A DNA stretch of 64,000 nt. It comes from Bradyrhizobium sp. (GTDB lineage: Bacteria > Pseudomonadota > Alphaproteobacteria > Rhizobiales > Xanthobacteraceae). This document shows positions 52,324 to 63,919 of the stretch, one piece after another. Numbering within the stretch: position 1 is the stretch's first letter; each line of letters starts with the position of its first letter. A program made the translations under genes and the position numbers. The notes under the pieces were generated by a model. It had not been told where the DNA came from and ran no database searches. It was given only the letters and a program-made list of their open reading frames with translations. The stretch spans positions 37,618-101,617 of the forward strand of contig NZ_JACRMG010000008.1 in NCBI RefSeq assembly GCF_016219575.1, written 5' to 3'.

Positions 52324-52656
52324 TTACCAGCGGTCGCTGCCGACGCCGACGCCCACGCTGACGCCGGGCGCGTGGATGCCGACGCCCGCGCGCGGGGTGT
52401 CGTCATAGTGGCGATGGTAGGTGCGACGCTCGTAGTAGCGCTCGCGCGGCTGATAGTAATTGTAGGAATCGCGCACGACCACCCTGGCTCCGCTGCGGCT
52501 GCGATAACAGTTGCCGTCGGTGTCGCAGACGAGCCGGACCTGCTGCACCGGATACGGATTGGCATATTCGCTCGAAACGTAAACGTCCGATGCCCGGGCG
52601 CTACCCGCAGACAGCGCTGCCGCGCCAGCCAGCAATGCGATTGCGAATGTCCTCAT
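52324..52656 (-). CDS. Small exported protein, Tyr/Arg-rich
   Basis: 110 residues with signal peptide (AIALLAGAAALSAGSARASD). Mature region is Tyr- and Arg-rich (YNYYQPRERYYERRTYHRHYDD) after one Cys pair (LVCDTDGNCYRS), and ends in GVSVGVGVGSDRW. GAGGACAA precedes the ATG at 52656. Similar small exported proteins are usual in this genus; function unknown. Confidence 0.7.
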   Translation of the reverse strand: MRTFAIALLAGAAALSAGSARASDVYVSSEYANPYPVQQVRLVCDTDGNCYRSRSGARVVVRDSYNYYQPRERYYERRTYHRHYDDTPRAGVGIHAPGVSVGVGVGSDRW

Positions 52657-52755
52657 TTGTCCTCCTGCAGAAACCGAAACTGCCCTCGGCACGGCAAGCG
52701 CTGCCGAACCGATTGGTTCCCAGGAAAAACGAATCCGGCAGGATTTTTCCGGGAA

Positions 52756-53163
52756 CTAGATCGGCTCGTAGGTTTCGGAGGCGCAGTTGTCGTCGTCCTC
52801 GACGCGGCGGCGATCGACGATCGCGTTGTTGCCGACCGTGAGCCGGTAGGTCTGCGCACCCAGCGGTTTGCCCATCACCGAATTGAGGTCGGCTCTCACG
52901 CAGGCGGTCCAGTTCGGGCCGGACGGTTCGCGCCGTGGCGCGGAGACGCGGACGCGCGACGGCTGCGAGGCCGAGGTGAAGACCTGTTCCAGGTTTTCGC
53001 GCATTAGCCGCCTGATATCAGGCGCCGGCTCCGGCGCGACGGGATCGGAGGCCTTGGCTCGCATGAATTCCGGCAGCGGCGAGCGCATGTCGGCAAAGCC
53101 GCAGGCGGACAGCGCCAGCGCGGCGCCTGCCATCAACGCACCCCTTGCAATGATCCGCCGCAT
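52756..53163 (-). CDS. Lipoprotein of unknown function
   Basis: 135 residues with a lipobox (ALALSACGF, lipidated Cys at ~21) after a charged start MRRIIARG. The rest has no known domain; three other Cys, and a C-terminal section GAQTYRLTVGNNAIVDRRRVEDDDNC typical of periplasmic lipoproteins in this family. The start at 53163 is chosen for the lipoprotein signal. Confidence 0.7.
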   Translation of the reverse strand: MRRIIARGALMAGAALALSACGFADMRSPLPEFMRAKASDPVAPEPAPDIRRLMRENLEQVFTSASQPSRVRVSAPRREPSGPNWTACVRADLNSVMGKPLGAQTYRLTVGNNAIVDRRRVEDDDNCASETYEPI

Positions 53164-53321
53164 CCCACCCCGCTTCGTCCCCACGCGGAACCCACATTTA
53201 GGCGTTCTGCCGTCAATTTGCGCAACCCCGGGGCGCAATTGTCGATCAACAATTGCTGAAGGCGGTACCAAGCGGCTATCGTTTTGGGTAATGGAATGGC
53301 GATGGGAACAGGGCGCGGGAC

Positions 53322-53558
53322 ATGCGGCTGACGAATATCTTCACGGTGGCGCTGGCGATCGGCGCATTGGCGGCATTGCCGCAGCAGACGCTGGCGCAGG
53401 CCAAGCGGCCGAATCCGCAGGAGAAGAAAGAAGAGAAGAAGCCGGAGATCGACGAGAAGGCCTACAAGGCCGCGCTCGACCGCATTCCCGAGCCCAAGGA
53501 GAAATACGATCCCTGGAGCGGCGCGCGCCCGGCGGAACCGGCGAAGAAGTCGAAGTGA
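53322..53558 (+). CDS. Small exported protein, KAYK/DPW type
   Basis: 78 residues with signal peptide (FTVALAIGALAALPQQTLAQA). The mature part is Lys/Glu-rich and ends KAYKAALDRIPEPKEKYDPW and a short Ala/Pro/Lys tail. It shares the pattern KAYK-x2-L-x2-IP-E-x-K-x3-DPW with the protein at 56192-56479, so the two are probably paralogues. Function unknown. Confidence 0.7.
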   Translation: MRLTNIFTVALAIGALAALPQQTLAQAKRPNPQEKKEEKKPEIDEKAYKAALDRIPEPKEKYDPWSGARPAEPAKKSK

Positions 53559-53693
53559 CCGCGCGTTCCCCGCAAGATCGGAAGCTGCGACAAATCAGCG
53601 TGGCGGCGCGCCTGCGTGATCTGGCGCACAGTTGAACCTTTCCATTCGGGGCCATGACCAATCGGCAGCCTGCAATGCCGGGAGGTCGACCCC

Positions 53694-55196
53694 ATGTCTT
53701 TTCGCTCCATGTCTTTTCGTCGAGGGTTTTGCCGTTCGCTTTTCAAAGTCATCATTCCAGCCACGATCCTGTTGACGTCGGTTCCGGCCTGGGCCGAGAG
53801 CCGCATGGCGCTGGTGATCGGTCAATCCGCCTACAAGTCGGTTCCGGCGCTGCCCAATCCCGGCAACGACGCCAGGGCGATGACGCAGCTTCTCACCGAC
53901 TCCGGTTTTGAAGTGTCGTCGGCCGCCGACCTGACGCAGAACCAGATGCGCTCGGCGGTCTCCGATTTTGCCGGCAAGGTGGCGGCCAAGGGGCCCGACA
54001 CCGTCGCACTTGTTTTCTATGCCGGTCACGGTATCCAGGTCGACGGCGAGAACTTCCTGATCCCGACCGACATCGATCCGAAGCGCGAAGCCGACATCCC
54101 GATGCAGGCGGTGCGCCTCAACGACATCCTCAACACGCTGACGTCAGTGCCGAGCAGGATGCGTTTCCTGTTGCTGGATTCCTGCCGCAACAATCCGTTC
54201 CCCGAACTCGGCAAGAGCGCCGGCAGCGGCCTTGCAATCGTCGATGCCAAGGTCGGCGTGCCCGGCACCTTCCTGTCGTTCTCGACCTCGCCCGGCGCGG
54301 TCGCCGAGGACGGCAACGGCGTCAACAGCCCGTACACGACGGCGCTGCTGGAAGCGGCGAAGCAGCCGAACATCCCGATCGAGGAAACCTTCAAGCGCGT
54401 GCGCGTCGCCGTGAACAGGGCCACCGACGGCCGGCAGACGCCGTGGGATTCCTCGTCGCTGACGGAGGATTTCAAGTTCATCGGTCCCGCCACGCCGGGC
54501 CCGAAGCTCGCCGCGGCGAAGAAGACGGTGCAGGAATGGACGCGCGAGCTGAAGGGCAAGCCGGTCGAGGCCGCCAACGAGATCATCGTGGCCGACGGCT
54601 CCGACGAAGCCTATGAAGCCTTCGCCGTGATGTATGCGGGCACCACGCGCGGCCTGCAGGCGAAGGACTGGCTCGACCGCCATCGCCGCATGGTGGCCTG
54701 GAACAGGGCCGTGCTGATCAACACGGCGGCCGGCTACAGCGCCTTCCTTGCGCAATATCCCGCCAGCGATCTCACGATTACCGCGCGCAAGATGATCGAG
54801 CGGCTGCGCTACCGTCCGGAATTCGTGGCGGCGGTCGCAACCCCCGTGCAGAACGCCTCGCTCAACATGTGTCCGTGCGGCCCGCAGCCCGCGCCGCAGT
54901 TGCAGCCGCAGCAGAAGAAGGTCGACGTCACTCCGAACAAGAAGGTCGACGATCCGCCCAAGCGCGCCGGCAAGCCGAAGCCCGTGCGCGAGGTCGACGA
55001 GGTCGTGGTCGTCCGCCGTCCGCCGCCGACCGTGGTGTACGAGCAGGGGCCGCCTCCGGTCTCCATCGGAATCGGCGTCGGCATCGGCGGTGGCGGCTAC
55101 GGTGGCGGCGGTCACCGCGACGGCGGCAGCTACGGTGGCGGCGGAAACTACGGCGGCGGTGGCAGCTATGGCCAGGGCCGCATGCGGGGTTACTGA
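53694..55196 (+). CDS. Caspase family (peptidase C14-like) exported protein
   Basis: 500 residues: signal peptide (KVIIPATILLTSVPAWAE), p20-like caspase fold with catalytic His112 (FYAGHGIQVDG) and Cys164 (LLDSCRNNPF). The substrate-pocket region follows to ~265. The remainder is a linker with a Cys-rich CPCGPQPAPQ spot (~395) and a Gly/Tyr-rich tail (GGGGYGGGGHRDGGSYGGGG). Likely a periplasmic protease or scaffold. GGAGG lies before the ATG; a second in-frame ATG five codons later is possible. Confidence 0.87.
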   Translation: MSFRSMSFRRGFCRSLFKVIIPATILLTSVPAWAESRMALVIGQSAYKSVPALPNPGNDARAMTQLLTDSGFEVSSAADLTQNQMRSAVSDFAGKVAAKGPDTVALVFYAGHGIQVDGENFLIPTDIDPKREADIPMQAVRLNDILNTLTSVPSRMRFLLLDSCRNNPFPELGKSAGSGLAIVDAKVGVPGTFLSFSTSPGAVAEDGNGVNSPYTTALLEAAKQPNIPIEETFKRVRVAVNRATDGRQTPWDSSSLTEDFKFIGPATPGPKLAAAKKTVQEWTRELKGKPVEAANEIIVADGSDEAYEAFAVMYAGTTRGLQAKDWLDRHRRMVAWNRAVLINTAAGYSAFLAQYPASDLTITARKMIERLRYRPEFVAAVATPVQNASLNMCPCGPQPAPQLQPQQKKVDVTPNKKVDDPPKRAGKPKPVREVDEVVVVRRPPPTVVYEQGPPPVSIGIGVGIGGGGYGGGGHRDGGSYGGGGNYGGGGSYGQGRMRGY

Positions 55197-55228
55197 CGCG
55201 CGCGCGAACGCCTCGCGTCGTTGCTCCG

Positions 55229-55468
55229 CTAGCAGAACGCCATGCCGACGCGCCGCTCGTTGCTCCATACCGGGCGGCAGCGGCGCGCGAACCGGTCGCA
55301 CTCGATCAGAAGCGTGAATGTCGGCGGCAGGTCCACGCGCTGGGTGAAGTCGGCGGCCGCACCGGCCGTCGACAGGTTGCGCACGGTGCAGGGAATGCTG
55401 CCGCCGTCGATGGCGACAATCCCGCCCTTCAATACCTTGTGGCGCTGAGCGGCGCGTTTCTCGATCAT
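55229..55468 (-). CDS. PilZ domain protein
   Basis: 79 residues. PilZ signature RAAQRHKV (R-x3-R) and NLSTAGAA (N/D-x-S-x-x-G) are visible, matching c-di-GMP-binding domains, followed by a beta-barrel end (ECDRFARRCRPVWSNERRVGMAFC). Two GGDEF-EAL proteins in this window could supply the ligand. Ribosome site weak; start uncertain. Confidence 0.75.
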   Translation of the reverse strand: MIEKRAAQRHKVLKGGIVAIDGGSIPCTVRNLSTAGAAADFTQRVDLPPTFTLLIECDRFARRCRPVWSNERRVGMAFC

Positions 55469-55608
55469 CGTCGCAAATCCGAAACAGCTCTCGACGGTCC
55501 CGAGGATAAGGCTTGCCGGATTACGGACGATTGAATCCGGTCTTCGGCAGGCCGGGCTGCGCCTTCAGCCTTCGTTTACGATGATGGTCCGGGAGGCGGG
55601 CGCCGCTC

Positions 55609-56070
55609 CTAGCCCAGCAGCGCGAAGGCGCTGGAGACCATCGCCACCGGCTTGTTGTCGGCAGCGCTGCTCAGCGTCACACGCCCGAAGCTCATGGTGC
55701 GGCCGAGGCGGACGATGCGCGCATCCGCCAGCACGTCGCTGCCCGCGGCCGCGCGCATGAAATGGGTGGTCTGGTCCACCGTGGTCATCTGCCGGTAGCC
55801 GCGGTTGGCCGCGAGATTGGCGATCACCATCGCGGTGTCGGCGAAGGCCATCAGCGCCTGGCCCGAGATGACGCCGCCGTGGCGGCAGATCCGTTCCGAG
55901 AAGGGCATGCGCAGCACCGCGCCGGGCTGCCAGTCGGCCACCCCTGCGGGCGGCTCGAAGAAGAAATCCTCGACGGAAAGACCGAGATCCAGAACCCAGG
56001 GCGCAAAGACCTCGCCCAGGATGCGCCGCGCCTCGGCGATGCCGAATTCGGCTCCGTGTTGTTGCTGCAT
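55609..56070 (-). CDS. PaaI-type hot-dog thioesterase
   Basis: 153 residues, hot-dog fold. Motif GGVISGQALMAFADTAMVIAN is the PaaI-type catalytic segment, preceded by RMPFSERICRHG. GAGGAAAC precedes the ATG at 56070. Probably hydrolyses acyl- or aryl-CoA; substrate not inferable. Confidence 0.8.
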   Translation of the reverse strand: MQQQHGAEFGIAEARRILGEVFAPWVLDLGLSVEDFFFEPPAGVADWQPGAVLRMPFSERICRHGGVISGQALMAFADTAMVIANLAANRGYRQMTTVDQTTHFMRAAAGSDVLADARIVRLGRTMSFGRVTLSSAADNKPVAMVSSAFALLG

Positions 56071-56191
56071 GTTTCCTCGCCTGATTGTGAAGCGCATTGT
56101 AGGGGCCGCAGGGCCAAAGGGAACAGCGCAACTGCTTGAAAAGTCCCGCTATAAGGCCGTATCTTGGGGCCGGAAAACGAGAGGACTTGCG

Positions 56192-56479
56192 ATGAGGATT
56201 CTTGGCGCCGTGTTGGTGGGCGTGGTGGTGGCGCTGGCCGGGCCTGCGGCCGCGCAGATGCAGACGCCCAACGTCAACTTGTTCCCCGAACTCAAGTCCA
56301 TGACGCCGGAGGAGCGGGAAGCCGAGGCGCTCAGGGAAAAGGCCTACAAGGAATCGCTGCGCAAGATTCCGGAAACCAAGGCCTCCAGCGACCCCTGGGG
56401 CAATGTGCGCGGCACCGAGGCGCCGAAGGCCGCCGCGCCCGCCAAGCCGAAGACCAAGACCGGCAGCACCTCGAACTGA
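56192..56479 (+). CDS. Small exported protein, KAYK/DPW type (second copy)
   Basis: 95 residues with signal peptide (ILGAVLVGVVVALAGPAAAQ). Mature part contains KAYKESLRKIPETKASSDPW, the same spaced pattern as the protein at 53322-53558, and a Lys/Pro/Thr tail. GAGGA lies 7 bases before the ATG. Function unknown. Confidence 0.7.
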   Translation: MRILGAVLVGVVVALAGPAAAQMQTPNVNLFPELKSMTPEEREAEALREKAYKESLRKIPETKASSDPWGNVRGTEAPKAAAPAKPKTKTGSTSN

Positions 56480-56545
56480 CTCGGCAAGCGGTTTTCCGAG
56501 CCCTATATTCAGCCTGTCGTATCCCTGTTTTTCGGAGTTCCCGGC

Positions 56546-56776
56546 ATGGCGGTTCGCCCGCGCGATCTCGCAAGCCGAATGGCTGGCCGCCGCCGGGCCG
56601 ATGACGGCTTCGTGCGCGAGACCTTTACGCTGCCGCGCGAGGCGGCGCGCGTGAGGGCGCGGGATTTTCTCAACCGCTACCCGAAGGAAGCCTATATGAG
56701 CTCGGTCGAGCGCTGGCGCGAGCTGCCGGACGGAGCGATCGAGTTCACCATGCGCCGGCTCGCCAGCGCCGACTAG
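56546..56776 (+). CDS. Small conserved protein of unknown function
   Basis: 76 residues, no signal, basic N-terminus (VRPRDLASRMAGRRRADD), then REAARVRARDFLNRYPKEAYMSSVERWRELPDGAIEFTMRRL. The last part looks like a small alpha-beta unit; no family recognised. GGAG precedes the ATG. It reads like a conserved short gene of this genus. Confidence 0.6.
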   Translation: MAVRPRDLASRMAGRRRADDGFVRETFTLPREAARVRARDFLNRYPKEAYMSSVERWRELPDGAIEFTMRRLASAD

Positions 56777-56782
56777 ACCATT

Positions 56783-56877
56783 TTCGGTTCTGATTGAATC
56801 AGAACCGAAGCTCTAGATTCTTGATTTGACGCGTTTTCTTCACGCGTACCGGTATCACTTCGCTTGAAAACGCTCTA
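56783..56877. repeat. Palindrome and associated intergenic repeat
   Basis: TTCGGTTCTGATT-G-AATCAGAACCGAA, perfect 13-1-13 palindrome (56783-56809), followed by AGCTCTAGATTCTTGATTTG...CACTTCGCTTGAAAACGCTCTAG. I recognise this as an interspersed element in Bradyrhizobium genomes. Confidence 0.7.
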
Positions 56878-56893
56878 GCGGGGAGAACTCCGC

Positions 56894-57094
56894 TCAAGGC
56901 GCAGGGTCATCGGCGTGGCGGCGCGCCTGTTTCAGCGCCCGGTCGATCCTGAGCCTGACCCGGCGGATCGCCAGCAGTTCCAGCCGGGCTTCGGTCCGGC
57001 CGCCCCTGGTCTCGCCATTGATGGTGAATTGCCAGCGCCAGATTCCCGGAGCTTCCGCCGCCACGACGGTGAATTCGATGCCCTTGTGAATCAT
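56894..57094 (-). CDS. Small conserved protein of unknown function
   Basis: 66 residues. Beta-strand-like start (KGIEFTVVAAEAPGIWRWQFTINGETRGG) then a basic helix (ELLAIRRVRLRIDRALKQARRHADD). No family recognised. GGAAG precedes the ATG. A 9-base inverted repeat lies just upstream (57106-57132). Confidence 0.55.
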   Translation of the reverse strand: MIHKGIEFTVVAAEAPGIWRWQFTINGETRGGRTEARLELLAIRRVRLRIDRALKQARRHADDPAP

Positions 57095-57105
57095 TCACAT
57101 CTTCC

Positions 57106-57132
57106 GATAATACTCGCTTAGGTAGTATTATC
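57106..57132. promoter_or_regulatory. Inverted repeat upstream of a small gene
   Basis: GATAATACT-N9-AGTATTATC, perfect 9-base arms, AT-rich, 12 bases upstream of the start at 57094. Could be an operator. Confidence 0.45.
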
Positions 57133-57292
57133 AGACGACGCAACATCTACTTTAGGCAAGGTGCGGGGAAACGGTGTCGCACGCGCTGCCTATACGACGT
57201 CAGGCGCTCGCGCGCTCTTGTCCTCGGATGGCCTGGTCGCAGGGTGTTGCAGGAAGCGCAAGCCGGCAGACCGCGACAGGCGAGGGCCGGGC

Positions 57293-57466
57293 TCACGCCT
57301 CGCCGAGCAGCTTGCCGGTCCTGCGATGGATGAAATGCGTCAGCGTGCAGGCCGGGCAATTGACCGATCTGTAGGCGTCCTCGGCCTTGTCGGCAGGAAC
57401 CTCGTCCAGCCTGTGCTGCACGTTCATGCCGGTGCGCGGACATTTGAAGATAATATGACGGCTCAT
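57293..57466 (-). CDS. Small Cys-containing protein of unknown function
   Basis: 57 residues from the ATG at 57466 (MSRHIIFKCPRTGMNVQH...). CP near the start and NCPAC later (C-x2-C) suggest a small zinc ribbon, with His nearby (THFIHRR). The G-rich GGGGGAA lies just before the ATG. An earlier in-frame ATG would add 12 residues. Confidence 0.55.
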   Translation of the reverse strand: MSRHIIFKCPRTGMNVQHRLDEVPADKAEDAYRSVNCPACTLTHFIHRRTGKLLGEA

Positions 57467-57576
57467 TTCCCCCAAATACGAGCCGGGCGCAACACCCCGC
57501 AACTAAGGATGTTTACGTAGGCGAGGGGTCGGCAAGGGATTGAAAAGGGGCTGAAAAGGCATCAATCCGGCCGGTT

Positions 57577-57759
57577 TCAGCGCTCGGAGCGCATGTAGGG
57601 GCTGCGCGCGCTGACGGCCTTGAGGTCGGGATCGGCGTCCAGCCGCTGCACCACCAGCACGCTGGGTGCCCCATGTTTGGGCGGATTGCCCCAAACGCTC
57701 CACATCGCCAGGCCCGTGGCCACGATGCCGGCAGCGACGATGGTCAGATCCTCTTTCAT
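57577..57759 (-). CDS. Small membrane-anchored protein
   Basis: 60 residues: one helix (TIVAAGIVATGLAMWSVWG) then a short hydrophilic part (APSVLVVQRLDADPDLKAVSARSPYMRSER). GGAGGA precedes the ATG with 4-base spacing. Unknown function. Confidence 0.6.
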   Translation of the reverse strand: MKEDLTIVAAGIVATGLAMWSVWGNPPKHGAPSVLVVQRLDADPDLKAVSARSPYMRSER

Positions 57760-57904
57760 GCATCCTCCGTCCGCCCCGGAAGAAGCAGGAAGGATGCCAT
57801 GCAGGTTTGACGGAATGATGATCTGCCATGATCACACCGACGCGTGCGTCGGGCTCGCCCGATCCGGTCGGAAAAACGGAAATCGGCGAGCGGTATCAGC
57901 GGCT

Positions 57905-58340
57905 TCCAGGAAAAATTCGATTAAATCGAATGTTTTCTTGACTATTCCGCAAATCGGAAGTATATCCGCCCCATCCCGCGCCACCATGAGGGGACGCTTC
58001 GCGGTCGTCACGGAACGTTGGTGCGGGTTGCGATGGACGCTGCAGCGTCGGGTGTTCTTCACCTGACGAAAACGCCGCAGCGTACGGCGAAATCGTGTGG
58101 TCCTGGCGCCGCGACCCTGGCGTCTATCCCCGCCGGCCTGTGCTGGCGAGGCAACGGGGGCAAGAAAGGCCGTTCCCCGGGGAGAGCGCGACATAAGCCT
58201 ACATCTCGCACACGGTGATGCGGGTGCCGCCGGCACCCGGCTTTCCCTGCGCCCTCTTCAAGGAAGTGGGCCGACGAGATTGCAGAACTCAGGCGAAACC
58301 GCGCCGTGAGAACGAGAGCGCATGCCGCTCTACGCCACTT
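57905..58340 (+). repeat. Interspersed non-coding element with its own promoter-like sequence
   Basis: Begins near ATTCGATT-AAATCGAAT (palindrome), then TTGACT-17-TATATC at 57937-57965, then CATGAGGGGACGCTTCGCGGTCGTCACG..., GTACGGCGAAATCGTGTGG, CCCCGGGGAGAGCGCGACATAAGCC and CACCCGGCTTTCCCTGCGCCCTC. I recall very similar text occurring many times in Bradyrhizobium/Rhodopseudomonas genomes. Short frames inside it do not look like genes. Confidence 0.6.
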
Positions 58341-58369
58341 CTCGGCGCGTTCGCGGTGAACGCGCAGCC

Positions 58370-58462
58370 TCACATCGCGAACATCATGATGCAGATCGCG
58401 CCGACGGCCAGGGCCAGCGTGGCCACCAAGGATAGTACGTGCATCCAGTCGCGCCGCGTCAT
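58370..58462 (-). CDS. Possible 30-residue membrane peptide
   Basis: TRRDWMHVLSLVATLALAVG followed by AICIMMFAM: a single hydrophobic helix after a short charged start. No good ribosome site; listed only because the hydrophobic pattern is clean and the surrounding DNA has no other gene. Confidence 0.25.
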   Translation of the reverse strand: MTRRDWMHVLSLVATLALAVGAICIMMFAM

Positions 58463-58603
58463 CGCGACAGGTTGAGGCCGGTCCTGCCTGAAAAAAATGA
58501 TCTGGCGCAGACTGAGAACCAAAAGGGGCCGCCAACCTCTACGTAAAGGGACCGCTAACCATTTTGACGGCCGGCGAGGGGGTGGACGGCGGCCGGACAG
58601 AAA

Positions 58604-58625
58604 GAACATATTGCGAACAGAGAAC
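58604..58625 (+). promoter_or_regulatory. LexA SOS box of recA
   Basis: GAAC-ATATTGC-GAAC (58604-58618) matches the alphaproteobacterial SOS consensus GAAC-N7-GAAC. A third GAAC follows at 58622. It lies about 90 bases before the recA start. Confidence 0.85.
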
Positions 58626-58711
58626 AAATGTGGTACGGATCGTCCACAACCAAAAGTTCTCGATTCTCAGCTGTTTGTCCCGCCCGAATCCCGCCATAAG
58701 GAGCTCTGCCC

Positions 58712-59800
<1,089 letters not shown>

Positions 59801-59824
59801 TCGCTGATTTGATATGACGGCAGG

Positions 59825-59876
59825 CGGGCGCCGAGGACGTTGAGTTGCCGACGTCTCCGGCGCCCGTTTTGTTTTT
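59825..59876 (+). terminator. Intrinsic terminator after recA
   Basis: CGGGCGCCGAGGACGT ... ACGTCTCCGGCGCCCG then TTTTGTTTTTG: long GC stem with T-tract, 24 bases after the stop. Confidence 0.85.
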
Positions 59877-59907
59877 GTTTGTGAGTATGGCGGGTGAAGG
59901 AAGCGCT

Positions 59908-60900
59908 ATGGCCCGTTTGATCCTGACATTTGATTACCTTGCCGAGGGAGCACACAAGTGCGCTGACGTTGTCGATTGCGTCGTTGCGTTCAGGTGTAAC
60001 TTCGTCTGGGGAAAGTTGAAGTCGAACGACAGTCTCAAGACACTGTTTTCGCAGCGACCGGCGAAGCGCGTCTTCGAACATTGGACCGAAGGCCTGGAAG
60101 GACGGTCTCTGACGGCGACTGAGATACGCAATCTTGGTTTGATCGAGTTCTGCGAGGGCTTTGACGCAATCGAACTCTGGGCCGATCCTGCGCCAAACAC
60201 TCAATTACAACTAATCTGGCTGCTCGATCACTTGAGGTTTCATACGAGCGTTACTTCCAGATTGCGGTTGGTCCAAAGCGCACGGATCGATAATCACCGC
60301 CCCGAGGATTGGATCGCGCAGCGACCGCGTGCCGTGTCTATCCATGCCGATGACCTCGCACTCGCAGCCACTGCCTGGGCGGCGTGGCGTGCGCCAACGC
60401 CTGTCGAATGGTTCAACCTGCTTTCACAAGACTTGAGTCCGCTTCCGCAACTTCGCAACACGATAATCGCGCTTCTTGAAGAGCTGCCCGGCCGCACGAC
60501 CGGTCTTGGCGCGACGGAAATGCGAATGCTGGAACTGCTAGCATCTGGCTACGTGCACCCCTACGACCTATTTCCCAAGTACGAGAGGCCCAACGAACGC
60601 ATCACATATGGCTTTTGGGAAGCGGGCAATTTGCTCGACGGCTTGGCGCGCAGCGCGCAGCCCGCCGTTTCGGGTCTCACCGAGGGCCCGTTCGATGGCG
60701 CGATGCACGTCTCAAACGAGCGCCTCACGCGCTACGAGAACAGCACGCTCGCATTGACCGATCTCGGCAACGCGATTCTTGCTGGCGCCGACGATTTCGG
60801 CCGGCACAACCCCATCCACCGTTGGTGGGGCGGCACCGAATTGACAAACGACTGCCTTTGGCGCTGGGACTCAGCTAACCGGAGGCTCGTGGCGCCCTGA
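59908..60900 (+). CDS. DUF1835-like protein of unknown function, atypical composition
   Basis: 330 residues, cytoplasmic. Resembles the DUF1835 group: IELWADPAPNTQLQLIWLLDHL (E-L-W-...-Q-L-Q-L-...-L), then DDLALAATAWAAWRAPTPVEWFNLLSQDLSPLPQL, and GLGATEMRMLELLASG, ending RWWGGTEL...LWRWD. No activity is known. Third-position GC and overall GC look lower than in neighbours (for example AATTACAACTAATCTGG-type stretches), hinting at later arrival. AAGGAAG precedes the ATG at 59908. It is inserted between recA and gcvP, convergent with gcvP by a 2-base gap. Confidence 0.55.
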   Translation: MARLILTFDYLAEGAHKCADVVDCVVAFRCNFVWGKLKSNDSLKTLFSQRPAKRVFEHWTEGLEGRSLTATEIRNLGLIEFCEGFDAIELWADPAPNTQLQLIWLLDHLRFHTSVTSRLRLVQSARIDNHRPEDWIAQRPRAVSIHADDLALAATAWAAWRAPTPVEWFNLLSQDLSPLPQLRNTIIALLEELPGRTTGLGATEMRMLELLASGYVHPYDLFPKYERPNERITYGFWEAGNLLDGLARSAQPAVSGLTEGPFDGAMHVSNERLTRYENSTLALTDLGNAILAGADDFGRHNPIHRWWGGTELTNDCLWRWDSANRRLVAP

Positions 60901-60902
60901 CT

Positions 60903-63776
<2,874 letters not shown>

Positions 63777-63795
63777 GGTCTTCCTCTTTCCTCTC

Positions 63796-63878
63796 GTCAT
63801 GCCCCGCGAAAGCGGGGCATCCAGTACGCAGGGACGTCGGCGATTGAGCCGACGGGCCCCGGCGTACTGGGCGGATTC
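63796..63878. repeat. Palindromic intergenic repeat upstream of gcvP
   Basis: GTCATGCCCCGCGAAAGCGGGGC with CCAGTACGC ... GGCGTACTGG: nested inverted repeats of the common genus type. Confidence 0.7.
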
Positions 63879-63919
63879 AACCGGTCGTCGCAACACTTCA
63901 GCCAAGGAGGTTGCGATGA

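Larger units (their letters stand above)
57760..58711. other. Long intergenic region before recA
   Basis: About 950 bases with no convincing gene. It contains the interspersed element listed at 57905-58340, a very small possible ORF at 58370-58462, and the recA promoter/SOS box at 58604-58625. Confidence 0.6.

Noticed and set aside
57985..58066. Short frame starting MRGRFAVVTERW in the recA upstream region
   Set aside because: Part of an interspersed repeat; such frames are often predicted but show no protein-like constraint.
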